From NCBI RefSeq assembly GCF_022012415.1, contig NZ_JAKLTR010000006.1, positions 124,001 to 188,000 of the forward strand: a stretch of DNA of 64,000 nucleotides. Direction: 5' to 3'. A program made the translations under genes and the position numbers. Origin of the DNA: Terrimonas ginsenosidimutans. GTDB taxonomy: Bacteria > Bacteroidota > Bacteroidia > Chitinophagales > Chitinophagaceae. Of this stretch, positions 8,897 to 17,596 are shown in pieces. The notes under the pieces were generated by a model. That model saw only the letters and a list, made by a program, of their open reading frames with translations. It made no database searches and was not told where the DNA came from. Every line of letters starts with the position of its first letter. Position 1 is the stretch's first letter.

Positions 8897-11383
8897 TTAA
8901 AATTTACGTAATACCATTTTTGAATGGTCAGACGTACGGAGGCGCAATACGGCAGGCGTCATTCCGGGAGCTTTAACAGTTAATGTAATATTTCCCTGTT
9001 TTTTGCCTGCGCGGATGATCCCGAGTGCCATGCCCTTCCAGCACTGGCGCGTTTTACTTTGAAAGGAGGTAGTATCTGCCTGGTAACCGTTATCCGTTGC
9101 GGCCAATTGACCTTCCCCGGTTATTTCGAATTCCAGTTGCGTAGATGCCAGTGCTACAAAACGACCGTTTTTATCCAGGATACGAGCCGTTACAAATGCC
9201 AGATCTTTTCCATCGGCATTTAAAATGGAACGGTCGGCGGTCAGCTCGATCTTTGCCGGCTCACCCGCCGTCTCCACTTTTGCTTCTTTCACCAAACGGC
9301 CATTTTTCCGTGATACGGCTTTCAATTCTCCCGGTTGAAAAGGAACGCGCCACATTAAATGCAAATCCTCTCCCCCTTTGCGCTTCGCACCTAAAGACTG
9401 GCCGTTCAGGAATAGCTCTACTTCATCCGCATTATTGTAATACACCCATACGTCAACAGGCTTGTCTGATTTTCTTGCTTCATGATTCCAGTGTGGCAAA
9501 ATATGCAATACATTCTTGTCCGACCATTCGGATTGATACATATAATAAACGTCTTTCGGAAAACCGGCGAGATCAACAATTCCGAAATAAGAACTCCTGG
9601 CCGGCCACGGATATGGTGTTGGTTCACCCAGATAATCAAATCCTGTCCATACAAACAAACCCGACAGGAATTTATGCTTTTTGATCAGCTTCCATGTTTG
9701 CTCATGGGTGCTTCCCCAATAAGCAGCTACCTGGTCATAGGCAGAAACAGTATAATCCGCATTTCCATTTTCCACGTATTTTAACGGCGACTTGGCGGGC
9801 CATAAATAAGTACTATCCGATGGCCATTCTTCATAATGGCCACGTGTGGCAAGTGCCGACATGTTCTCTGCTCCCAGGAATTTTTGTCCCGGATAATGCT
9901 TTTGGAAATCATCATATACTTCGTGATGATAGTTCAATGCTACAAGGTCCAATGCCTTAGATTTATACATGAAATTCTTCTCCGGGTTCCATTCGCTCAA
10001 TGCAGCGATCACGGGTCTTGTTGTATCGATCGCTTTGACGATATCAACAAGCTCTTTCGTAATAGTAATTCCCGTGCTGTCAAACTGCTCACGGATCTCA
10101 TTGCCGACACTCCACATAAATACGGAAGGATGATTTCGGTCACGCAAAACCATATCCTGCAGATCACGTACATGCCAGTCTTCAAAATCTGTGAAATAAT
10201 CAAACTTGTTCTTCTTTTTCTTCCACATGTCAAATGCTTCCACCATTACCAGGAAACCCATTTTATCGCAAAGTTCCAATAACTCCGGTGCAGATGGATT
10301 ATGGGCAGTGCGGATGGCATTACACCCCATCGCTTTGAGGATCTCCAACTGGCGCTCAATAGCACGCGTGTTAACCGCCGCACCTAATGCACCAAGATCA
10401 TGGTGCATGCAAACACCTTTGATCTTCATTGACCTTCCATTCAGGAAAAATCCTTTATCCGCATCAAAATAAAAAGAACGGATACCGAAGGTTGTTTCGA
10501 ACTGATCACTCAGTTTTCCATTTTGTGTGATCGTCGTTACCAGTTTATAAAGAAACGGCTTATCTGTTGACCATAAAACAGGATTATTAACAAGCAATTG
10601 TTCTTTACTGCTGATCTCTTCTCCGGTCAGATCCAATGCTTTTATTTTAGAAGATGAAATGAGTTTGCCAGACTGATCAAGCACCTGATAAGAGATCTGT
10701 GCCTTTCCGGTGATCGCTCCTGTATTCTTCACATTTGTTTCAACATTCACGGTCGCCTGTTTTGCATTGAGGGGAGCTGCGGTAACGAAGCTGCCCCAGT
10801 GCTTTACAGCGAGTTTGCTGGTAGACACTAATCTTACATTTCTGTAAATACCCGAACCAGTGTACCAGCGTGAATTGGGTTGCTGACCATTATCCACTCT
10901 CACCTCTATCAAATTACTTGCGGGAGCGGGTTTGATATAGGGCGTAAGATCATATTGAAAAGAGATATAACCGTAAGGTCGTTTTCCTAAAGACCTCCCA
11001 TTGATCCAAACCTCACTGTTACGGTAAACACCATCAAACTCTATTGACAGATTCTTGTCCTTAAGATCAGCCGGAACAACAAATGTTTTTTTATACCACC
11101 CTATTCCACCAGGTAAGGCGCCTCCCTGCGTTGTTGCGGGATTGTCTTTCCGGAATTCGCCTTCAATACTCCAGTCATGCGGAAGATCAAGCACACGCCA
11201 CGATGCTTCAGGAAGCGATGGCTTAGCAGAGGATGTATCTTTTTGCAAAGCAAACTTCCATCCGCCGTTGAAATCAACAACAGTCCTTGGCTTTTGTGCA
11301 AATAATAGTGGCGACAGCATTAATGCCGCAGCTAAAAGAATTGATCTTCCTGGGAAAAGTATCGTTAAAAAAGAACGCATCAT
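8897..11383 (-). CDS. Secreted glycoside hydrolase family 2, beta-galactosidase-like
   Basis: Probably removes terminal beta-linked galactose or a related sugar from pectin side chains. The 828-aa protein has a signal peptide to about residue 30, a GH2 jelly-roll domain (about 38-190), an immunoglobulin-like domain (about 195-305) and a TIM barrel. The barrel carries the acid/base Glu429 in WSVGNEIRE and the likely nucleophile Glu506 in FLGAEN. The C-terminal portion (WSDKNVLHILPHWNHEA, DVWVYYNNADEVELFLNGQS) matches the DUF4982-type add-on domains of Bacteroidota GH2 enzymes. It is the last gene of the six-gene glycosidase operon; its ATG follows the stop of the GH78 gene with no gap (TAGATG). 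Exact linkage is not readable. Confidence 0.88.
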   Translation of the reverse strand: MMRSFLTILFPGRSILLAAALMLSPLLFAQKPRTVVDFNGGWKFALQKDTSSAKPSLPEASWRVLDLPHDWSIEGEFRKDNPATTQGGALPGGIGWYKKTFVVPADLKDKNLSIEFDGVYRNSEVWINGRSLGKRPYGYISFQYDLTPYIKPAPASNLIEVRVDNGQQPNSRWYTGSGIYRNVRLVSTSKLAVKHWGSFVTAAPLNAKQATVNVETNVKNTGAITGKAQISYQVLDQSGKLISSSKIKALDLTGEEISSKEQLLVNNPVLWSTDKPFLYKLVTTITQNGKLSDQFETTFGIRSFYFDADKGFFLNGRSMKIKGVCMHHDLGALGAAVNTRAIERQLEILKAMGCNAIRTAHNPSAPELLELCDKMGFLVMVEAFDMWKKKKNKFDYFTDFEDWHVRDLQDMVLRDRNHPSVFMWSVGNEIREQFDSTGITITKELVDIVKAIDTTRPVIAALSEWNPEKNFMYKSKALDLVALNYHHEVYDDFQKHYPGQKFLGAENMSALATRGHYEEWPSDSTYLWPAKSPLKYVENGNADYTVSAYDQVAAYWGSTHEQTWKLIKKHKFLSGLFVWTGFDYLGEPTPYPWPARSSYFGIVDLAGFPKDVYYMYQSEWSDKNVLHILPHWNHEARKSDKPVDVWVYYNNADEVELFLNGQSLGAKRKGGEDLHLMWRVPFQPGELKAVSRKNGRLVKEAKVETAGEPAKIELTADRSILNADGKDLAFVTARILDKNGRFVALASTQLEFEITGEGQLAATDNGYQADTTSFQSKTRQCWKGMALGIIRAGKKQGNITLTVKAPGMTPAVLRLRTSDHSKMVLRKF

Positions 11384-14077
11384 CTATTTCAATTGTACAG
11401 TAAAAGTATGTTCACCCGATCCGACACTCAAAGGTGTTGTATAAGTTGTATTCGCTGGGAAAAAGATCTTTGCGGTTGTATTGGCCGGTATACTGGCTTT
11501 CAATTCGAACGTATTGCCATCGCGTTTCCATCCTGCTTTGATCAGCCCGCGGACGGAATGATAGCTCGCTCCGGCAGATTTCATCTTACCGACAGGTTGC
11601 GGATGCAATTCGATCTTATCAAAAGCAACCGCATCATCAGCCATTTTGATCCCAACCAATCCGGCGTAAAGCCATTCCATTAAATGCCCGAGCATAAAAT
11701 GGTTATTGGAAACAGCAGGTAAAGCCTGCCAGGATTCTGTTAATGCAGTAGCTCCATGTGCCAGTTGATATCCATAACCTGGAACATCGCTGCGGTTATT
11801 CATATCAAAGATCACGTCTGAACGGCCAGCGTCTTCAAGGGCGCGCAATACATAACGATAACCAATATCACCAGCAGTCAATGCGTTATTCCGGTCGCGT
11901 ATATCTTTCACCAGATTAGCAACAACCGCTTCCCTATCTGCAGGTTCAACCAATCCCATATGCAATGCCATGGCATTGGCAGCCTGGCTTCCGGTGGCAT
12001 ATTGTTTAGTGGAAGAATTAAAAAATTTGTCATTGAATGCCTTCTTCACTTTCAGACCTAGATCAGCATACATATTCACGTCATCCTTTTTGCCGAGAAG
12101 AGTTGCAATTTCCTTCATAAGAAACAGGTCGTGATAGAACGTCGCTGTTGCAGTTACACCTTTTGGTGTCATTTGGGCAAAGCCAGGTTTATTGGGTCCG
12201 ATATCATACCAATCACCCAATCCCTGCATCAGTATATAATCATCCGATTTCTTTTCGAGATACGTGATGTATCTTCTCATCATGGGGTAAGCTTCTTCCA
12301 GCGCCTGCTTATCGCCATACCATTTATACGTATACCAGGGCAATATGATAGAAGCGCTTCCCCATTCAGGTGAATCGCGGAAGGGATCTTCGAAGTGTAC
12401 GTATTCGGGAGCGATCTCCGGGATCAGGCCATCATCAGTCTGCGACTGGATCATATCCCGGATAACTTTGCGGTTCAGTGCTGCAACATCATAATTGTAT
12501 TGAACAGAACTTCCCATCAGATGAGTTTGTTCAAGCCAGCCCAACTTCTCGCGATGCGGACAATCGGTGAACAGGCTGACCGTGTTACTGCGGATTGCCC
12601 AGTCGATCAATTTATAGATCTTCCCGAACAATGTGTCCGAGGTGTTGAAATCTCCGGCAGTAGCGGCGGCATTACGGATATGAAGACCGTTAATTCGATT
12701 GATCTTTGCTATAGACCCTGTAGCTTTTTCAGGAGCAGCACCCTGCACCTGTAAATAACGGAAGCCATAATAAGTGAATCTTGGCTGCCATTTTTCCACG
12801 CCATTTCCTTTCAATATATAAGTAAAAGTGAATGGCCCGCCGGTTCCTTTTTGATTTGCTGAGCCGTCATCATTCAGTAATTCCGCCGGGGTGATCCTGA
12901 CAGTATCACCTTTCTTTCCGGAAAGCTCAATAGCTATAATACCAGAAAAGTTCTGCCCAAGATCAAAGATCCATTGACCGTTGCTTAATTGGGTTGACTT
13001 CATTGGTGAAAAATCCTGCATTACTTTTACAGGTTCTGCCATTTGCGATTGCAGTAAAGAAGGGCCGCTTGTCATGACGACATTCTTCCACGTCTGATCA
13101 TTAAAACCGGCTTTATCCCATCCCGGCTGCTCTTTTGTTGCATCATAATCCTCCCCACCGTATATACTGGAGAACGTAATGGGAGAAGCTGAAGTTTTCC
13201 AGGTCTTATCGCTGATGATACTATCAGTTGAACCATCAGTGTACTCGATGATCACACGCGCGATCATCTTTGGATAACCGTACGCACCTGTGAGTTTACG
13301 ATAACGTTCCCCGGGAATATAGTAAAATCCATTGCCAAGCATCACACCTAATGCGTTGGCACCTTTCTGAAGATCTTTTGTTATATCAAAAGTTACATAC
13401 AATGCATGTTTTGAATACTGCGTCCATCCGGGATCAAGAAAATGATCCCCAGTTTTCTTTCCGTTGATGGTCAGTTCGAAATGACCAAGTCCTGAGATAA
13501 AAGCGGTGGCGCGTTTGACTGTTTTGCTGACGTTGAATTCCTTACGTAATAAAGGAAGAATGTTCTTTCTGGCGCCCCACTCTTTCTTGCCGCGACCATG
13601 TGCCAAAGGGAGAAAGATGGAAGTATCAGGCAATTCCTCATACCCGATCCATTTTGCATTTGCCCAGTCATCCTGTTTCAATAACCCCATTTGCCAATGG
13701 GAAATAGCACTCCACGCAGCTTTCCCTTTGTTATCCCAAACCATTACTTTCCAGTAATAAAGCTTACCGGGAACAAGTTGCTTTCCTTGATAGATTACCT
13801 GCAGCGTATTACTGGAAGAGATCTTTTTTGAATCCCATACATTTCCTTTATCATTTTTCAGCAGAGCAGAATCATCTGCTACAATAAGGCGATACGCTTT
13901 CTGGGAAATATTTGTTCCGCCAGAACGCAATTCCCAGCTAAGCGATGGAATGAGGTCAACACCTAATGGATTGGTCCGATAATTACACCGGGGATTGTTC
14001 ACATGTAATTCCTGGGCAGTGGAACAGGCTGCAGCAGATAAGAAGAATAAAAAAAACAGCAATCGTTTCATAATCAT
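11384..14077 (-). CDS. Secreted alpha-L-rhamnosidase, glycoside hydrolase family 78
   Basis: Releases terminal alpha-L-rhamnose, here presumably from rhamnogalacturonan I fragments made by the neighbouring enzymes. The 897-aa protein has a lipoprotein-like N-terminus (LSAAACSTAQ, candidate lipid-anchored Cys18). An N-terminal beta-sandwich follows (LHVNNPRCNYRTNPLGVD ... LSWEL), then rhamnosidase domains with NGKKTGDHFLDPGWTQY and WIFDLGQNFSG. The (alpha/alpha)6 barrel carries FTDCPHREKLGWLEQT, the usual acidic active-site region, and GDWYDIG. The C-terminal beta-sandwich has SAGASYHSVRGLIKAGW. The start directly follows the stop of the upstream GH2 gene (TAAATG), so the two are almost certainly co-translated. 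Confidence 0.92.
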   Translation of the reverse strand: MIMKRLLFFLFFLSAAACSTAQELHVNNPRCNYRTNPLGVDLIPSLSWELRSGGTNISQKAYRLIVADDSALLKNDKGNVWDSKKISSSNTLQVIYQGKQLVPGKLYYWKVMVWDNKGKAAWSAISHWQMGLLKQDDWANAKWIGYEELPDTSIFLPLAHGRGKKEWGARKNILPLLRKEFNVSKTVKRATAFISGLGHFELTINGKKTGDHFLDPGWTQYSKHALYVTFDITKDLQKGANALGVMLGNGFYYIPGERYRKLTGAYGYPKMIARVIIEYTDGSTDSIISDKTWKTSASPITFSSIYGGEDYDATKEQPGWDKAGFNDQTWKNVVMTSGPSLLQSQMAEPVKVMQDFSPMKSTQLSNGQWIFDLGQNFSGIIAIELSGKKGDTVRITPAELLNDDGSANQKGTGGPFTFTYILKGNGVEKWQPRFTYYGFRYLQVQGAAPEKATGSIAKINRINGLHIRNAAATAGDFNTSDTLFGKIYKLIDWAIRSNTVSLFTDCPHREKLGWLEQTHLMGSSVQYNYDVAALNRKVIRDMIQSQTDDGLIPEIAPEYVHFEDPFRDSPEWGSASIILPWYTYKWYGDKQALEEAYPMMRRYITYLEKKSDDYILMQGLGDWYDIGPNKPGFAQMTPKGVTATATFYHDLFLMKEIATLLGKKDDVNMYADLGLKVKKAFNDKFFNSSTKQYATGSQAANAMALHMGLVEPADREAVVANLVKDIRDRNNALTAGDIGYRYVLRALEDAGRSDVIFDMNNRSDVPGYGYQLAHGATALTESWQALPAVSNNHFMLGHLMEWLYAGLVGIKMADDAVAFDKIELHPQPVGKMKSAGASYHSVRGLIKAGWKRDGNTFELKASIPANTTAKIFFPANTTYTTPLSVGSGEHTFTVQLK

Positions 14078-17000
14078 TTATTGGACGTCTATCCCCGAGA
14101 TAGCGAGTCCTTTGGCTTTTTCTGTGATCAGTCTTACAATATAATTCCCGGCATTGATCTGACTTCCGGTATTAACAGTGACCTGGTTCCATTTCCCCTG
14201 CCGGGTAAATGTAAGGGTTACGGATTGTGTCATCATCCTGCTGTTACCCGGTCCGATGAGTTCGAGTGTAGCATTCACCGGTTTTTCGCCGGGCCAGTAA
14301 TATTTCAGGGTGATGGAATAGATATCGGCCACGCCGGTCAATACCGGCCATTCTACAATGGCATTATCTTCAGCTTTCACCATTGCCACTTCGCGCTTCT
14401 CGAATTGTTCTTTCGCCACGTTACCGGTCAGCTTTGCCAGGTTTGTTTTATAAGCAGTGACAGGCTTCAGATCGTAAGCCGGTTGCATATCAACAGCGGG
14501 TTTGACAAAAATCAATGGATATTTTTCGGTGTTCACCTGTGCCCTGCCTGCAGGAAAGCGCTTTCTCCAAACGGGATAATTTTTCCCATCAGACAGACGA
14601 AGATACTTACCCGTATTTTCATAGCCATTCATCCAGTCATACTTTACCGAATCGCTGATTGCTGCAAATACGTCGGCTGTATCTGCAAGGTCAAATGAAA
14701 CAGGTCCCGGTTTGTCTTTTTTATAGATCAGTTGCGAACTTCCAAAAAGTCCTGATGGGAGTTCAGCAATGCCGGGTTTGCTGCCGAACGCAGTTTCGTA
14801 ACCTTCATCTACCCAATCCCGCCAGCCCGCAGCACCTACGGTATTACTTGTAAGATTGTAAGATGGGGCTATCTCAAGGTCGGGTTTTAATGATGCGATG
14901 GCAATCCCTGAGATGATCGCCTGTCCAACTTTGCAATTTGGAAAAGACACAATGAGTTTTCCTCCCTGTATCTTTGCCTTTATTATTTTCTTCAACGGCT
15001 TATTCGTACCAGCTTCTTTCCAGATATCAAGATCTTTCAGGACTGTTTTTCCATTGATCGCAACGTCGAACAGACGCATACCTGTTGCATCCATTCCTCC
15101 ACCGATCCCAAGCCAGGGTTCTATGAAATATAGTTCAACAAGATACTCCCCATCGGGAACAGGGAAATGATAAGAAAGCTTGTCGCGCCCATAACGAAAA
15201 CTTTGCATTAAGATCCAATCACCGGTAACAGCAGCTGTTGTTGTGCGCTGGCTTGCAAAGAATGGCGGGATATTTTCAAATTCGTTGGACCATGAACGGG
15301 AACCAAACATTGAATCCTTGACAGTATCAGGTAAGTAGGTATCAGCAGACCAGTAACTGCCGTGACGCTCCGGATAGGCGGGCCCGCCACAGTTGATCCT
15401 GTATAAGTAATGATACTTCGGGGCGGGTTTAAAAATATCGCTGTTATACATGCGATCTTCTATTCGTTCAGCGTACGGTAAATGATGCAGGGTAATAGTG
15501 TCCCGCGCTACAGCTCTCCCGTTTACATAACCAATTGCATACAGAACATTGTATTTAATATCTACGTTCCGCCATTCAAAATGTGTTCCTATTCCTTTGC
15601 GCGTTCGCTTTCCCAATGAATATTTTCCCAGGTCATTGAACAACTCCACTTCATCACAATTGGAATAAACGATCAGGCTGTCTTTCACGCCAGGCTTAGT
15701 CCACCGGCCGGGCCATGTATGTGAAACGATATACACCATCGGCTGCGTTTCCTTCGGTGCATAATTAGAACGGAACATATAGAACGCATCCGTCGGCTCT
15801 TCCCATGGGGTCAATAACCCTTTATAATTAACCGGACCGATCCTATCCAGTTCCCGATATCCTTCCCCACCCTGCACACGGCCGGGATTATCGTGCGATG
15901 TAAGCAGCCAGAAGAACTGTCCTGCACTACTATCTTTTACCGATTCAGCCAGCCGGATCTTCTGTTCCATCAGCAAAGTCATCCTGTCTTCGCTTAAAAC
16001 GCCATTCTGTACAAATGGACCTTCCGTATGCAAACCCAGTGTTCTCCAGGCTCCATATTCCCCGATCAACACCTGCTTCTTCACATCTTCTCCGTATGTA
16101 TTTGGATCGCCGCCATAAGTGCCTGTCCAGTTCTGTGGCACATCCCAATCCGTGCCGGCGCCTCCATTACAGGTGGTGACCAGTCTTTCTGTTGAAGCAG
16201 TCGGATCGAGTTGACGGATCAGTTCCGTACACTCGCGGGCAAAGTCTTCCGGCAATTTACTTTCATTCTGTAAACCCCAGAGAATAACGGAAGGATTGTT
16301 CCTTCGTTCGATCACCCATTCCGTCAGCAGCTTTTTAAAATTTGAGCGAAACTCCGGGGAGTCATACCATACGTGGGCAGACAGTTGCGTCCACCAGAGA
16401 ATTCCTTTCTCATCACATAATTGTCCATATAAAAGATTATGCGGCTGGTGTCCGTCGCGGAACGCATTGAAGCCTGCGTATTGCAGCCACTTCATTCTTG
16501 CAATAATCTGCTCTTTGCTGAATGCATGGCTTTGCCCGATCAGGTGTTCATATTCCGCGACGCCATTGATAAATACCGGTTTACCATTCAGGATAAACTG
16601 ATTGGTCGGATTTCTCCAGTTGACAGTGCGGAATCCGAATGGCGTTACTAATTCATCGATGATGGAATTTCCTTCTTTTACCGTTGTAACGATATTATAC
16701 AGGTATGGATTTTCTACTGACCACAGAACAGGCTGGCTGATCTTTGCGGGATCATTTTTGAAAACAAGTGAATCACCCGCCTTGAGTGTGATCGCTTTCT
16801 GATCATTATAAACAACTTTCCCTTTCGCATCCTTCACAGCAAAGACAAGCTGATAATTTTTTAATGCGGTACTGTAATTCTTCAGGGTTGCAGACAGATT
16901 CAACATCGCCGCATTCTTCTCTACCTTGGCCCAGGCATGAACCCCAAAGGGAACAACGCGCGTTTCATTAGTGATCAGCAAATGAACGGGGCGGAAGATC

Positions 17001-17596
17001 CCCATCGGTTGCGAGCCTTCGGAAAATCCACGTTCATCACTGCATCCGCCACAGACCCAGGGAAGATCTTTGATATTCGATGGATGCCAGGAACGAACGG
17101 CAAGTAAATTGGCAGAGCCATCTGTCCGTATAAAATCTGTAACATCAATGGTAAATGTTGTACGGCCGCCAGCATGTTCTCCTACTCTCTGATCATTCAG
17201 ATAAACAGTAGCATAAGACCCGACACCTTCGAAATACAGGAAGAAACGTTTCCCTGTTTTTGACTTCCGGATCTTTATGGTTTTACGATACCATGCATCA
17301 CCATGCCGATTACCGTGCAGCATTCTCCTGTACCCTTCATATCCATCCCAGTTGTGCGGAACGTCTATCCTTTTCCAGTTCTTTGTATCAAGTTCCTTTT
17401 TGAAATGATCAACAGGAAGAACTTCATCGTTTGAAGTGGCGGTGGTAAGCCAGTCCTCATTCAATGATATGTCCTGCCTGACTGAAGACTGAGCATAAAG
17501 GTTATGATCCAAAAACAAACACAACATTAGCAGCAATGCCAATGCACGCATGCAGGCGCTCACTATTCCGTATGATCTTCTTTTGTAGAACAACAT
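14078..17596 (-). CDS. Secreted GH2-family glycosidase with malectin-like C-terminal module
   Basis: Large (1172 aa) GH2 enzyme. A signal segment ends near residue 35 (LYAQ). The sugar-binding jelly roll spans about 45-210, an Ig-like domain about 215-325, and the TIM barrel follows, with acid/base Glu445 in LWGLQNESK and likely nucleophile Glu513 in LIGEYGAW. After the barrel comes a DUF4982-like region. A malectin-like domain follows (YRINCGGPAYPERHGSYWSA, LVELYFIEPW, FDVAINGKTVLKDLDIW), of the kind that binds glycans. The C-terminal domain (WPVLTGVADIYSITLKYYW) resembles a carbohydrate-binding beta-sandwich. Start and stop overlap by one base with the GH95 gene (TAATG). Likely a galactosidase or related exo-enzyme on a branched pectin side chain; the true substrate is open. 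Confidence 0.85.
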   Translation of the reverse strand: MLFYKRRSYGIVSACMRALALLLMLCLFLDHNLYAQSSVRQDISLNEDWLTTATSNDEVLPVDHFKKELDTKNWKRIDVPHNWDGYEGYRRMLHGNRHGDAWYRKTIKIRKSKTGKRFFLYFEGVGSYATVYLNDQRVGEHAGGRTTFTIDVTDFIRTDGSANLLAVRSWHPSNIKDLPWVCGGCSDERGFSEGSQPMGIFRPVHLLITNETRVVPFGVHAWAKVEKNAAMLNLSATLKNYSTALKNYQLVFAVKDAKGKVVYNDQKAITLKAGDSLVFKNDPAKISQPVLWSVENPYLYNIVTTVKEGNSIIDELVTPFGFRTVNWRNPTNQFILNGKPVFINGVAEYEHLIGQSHAFSKEQIIARMKWLQYAGFNAFRDGHQPHNLLYGQLCDEKGILWWTQLSAHVWYDSPEFRSNFKKLLTEWVIERRNNPSVILWGLQNESKLPEDFARECTELIRQLDPTASTERLVTTCNGGAGTDWDVPQNWTGTYGGDPNTYGEDVKKQVLIGEYGAWRTLGLHTEGPFVQNGVLSEDRMTLLMEQKIRLAESVKDSSAGQFFWLLTSHDNPGRVQGGEGYRELDRIGPVNYKGLLTPWEEPTDAFYMFRSNYAPKETQPMVYIVSHTWPGRWTKPGVKDSLIVYSNCDEVELFNDLGKYSLGKRTRKGIGTHFEWRNVDIKYNVLYAIGYVNGRAVARDTITLHHLPYAERIEDRMYNSDIFKPAPKYHYLYRINCGGPAYPERHGSYWSADTYLPDTVKDSMFGSRSWSNEFENIPPFFASQRTTTAAVTGDWILMQSFRYGRDKLSYHFPVPDGEYLVELYFIEPWLGIGGGMDATGMRLFDVAINGKTVLKDLDIWKEAGTNKPLKKIIKAKIQGGKLIVSFPNCKVGQAIISGIAIASLKPDLEIAPSYNLTSNTVGAAGWRDWVDEGYETAFGSKPGIAELPSGLFGSSQLIYKKDKPGPVSFDLADTADVFAAISDSVKYDWMNGYENTGKYLRLSDGKNYPVWRKRFPAGRAQVNTEKYPLIFVKPAVDMQPAYDLKPVTAYKTNLAKLTGNVAKEQFEKREVAMVKAEDNAIVEWPVLTGVADIYSITLKYYWPGEKPVNATLELIGPGNSRMMTQSVTLTFTRQGKWNQVTVNTGSQINAGNYIVRLITEKAKGLAISGIDVQ

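Noticed and set aside
13600-13640. Fragment resembling the operator (AAAGATGGAAG) inside the GH78 gene
   Set aside because: Only 11 bases match, the second half-site is missing and it lies in coding sequence with no -33/-7 pair.
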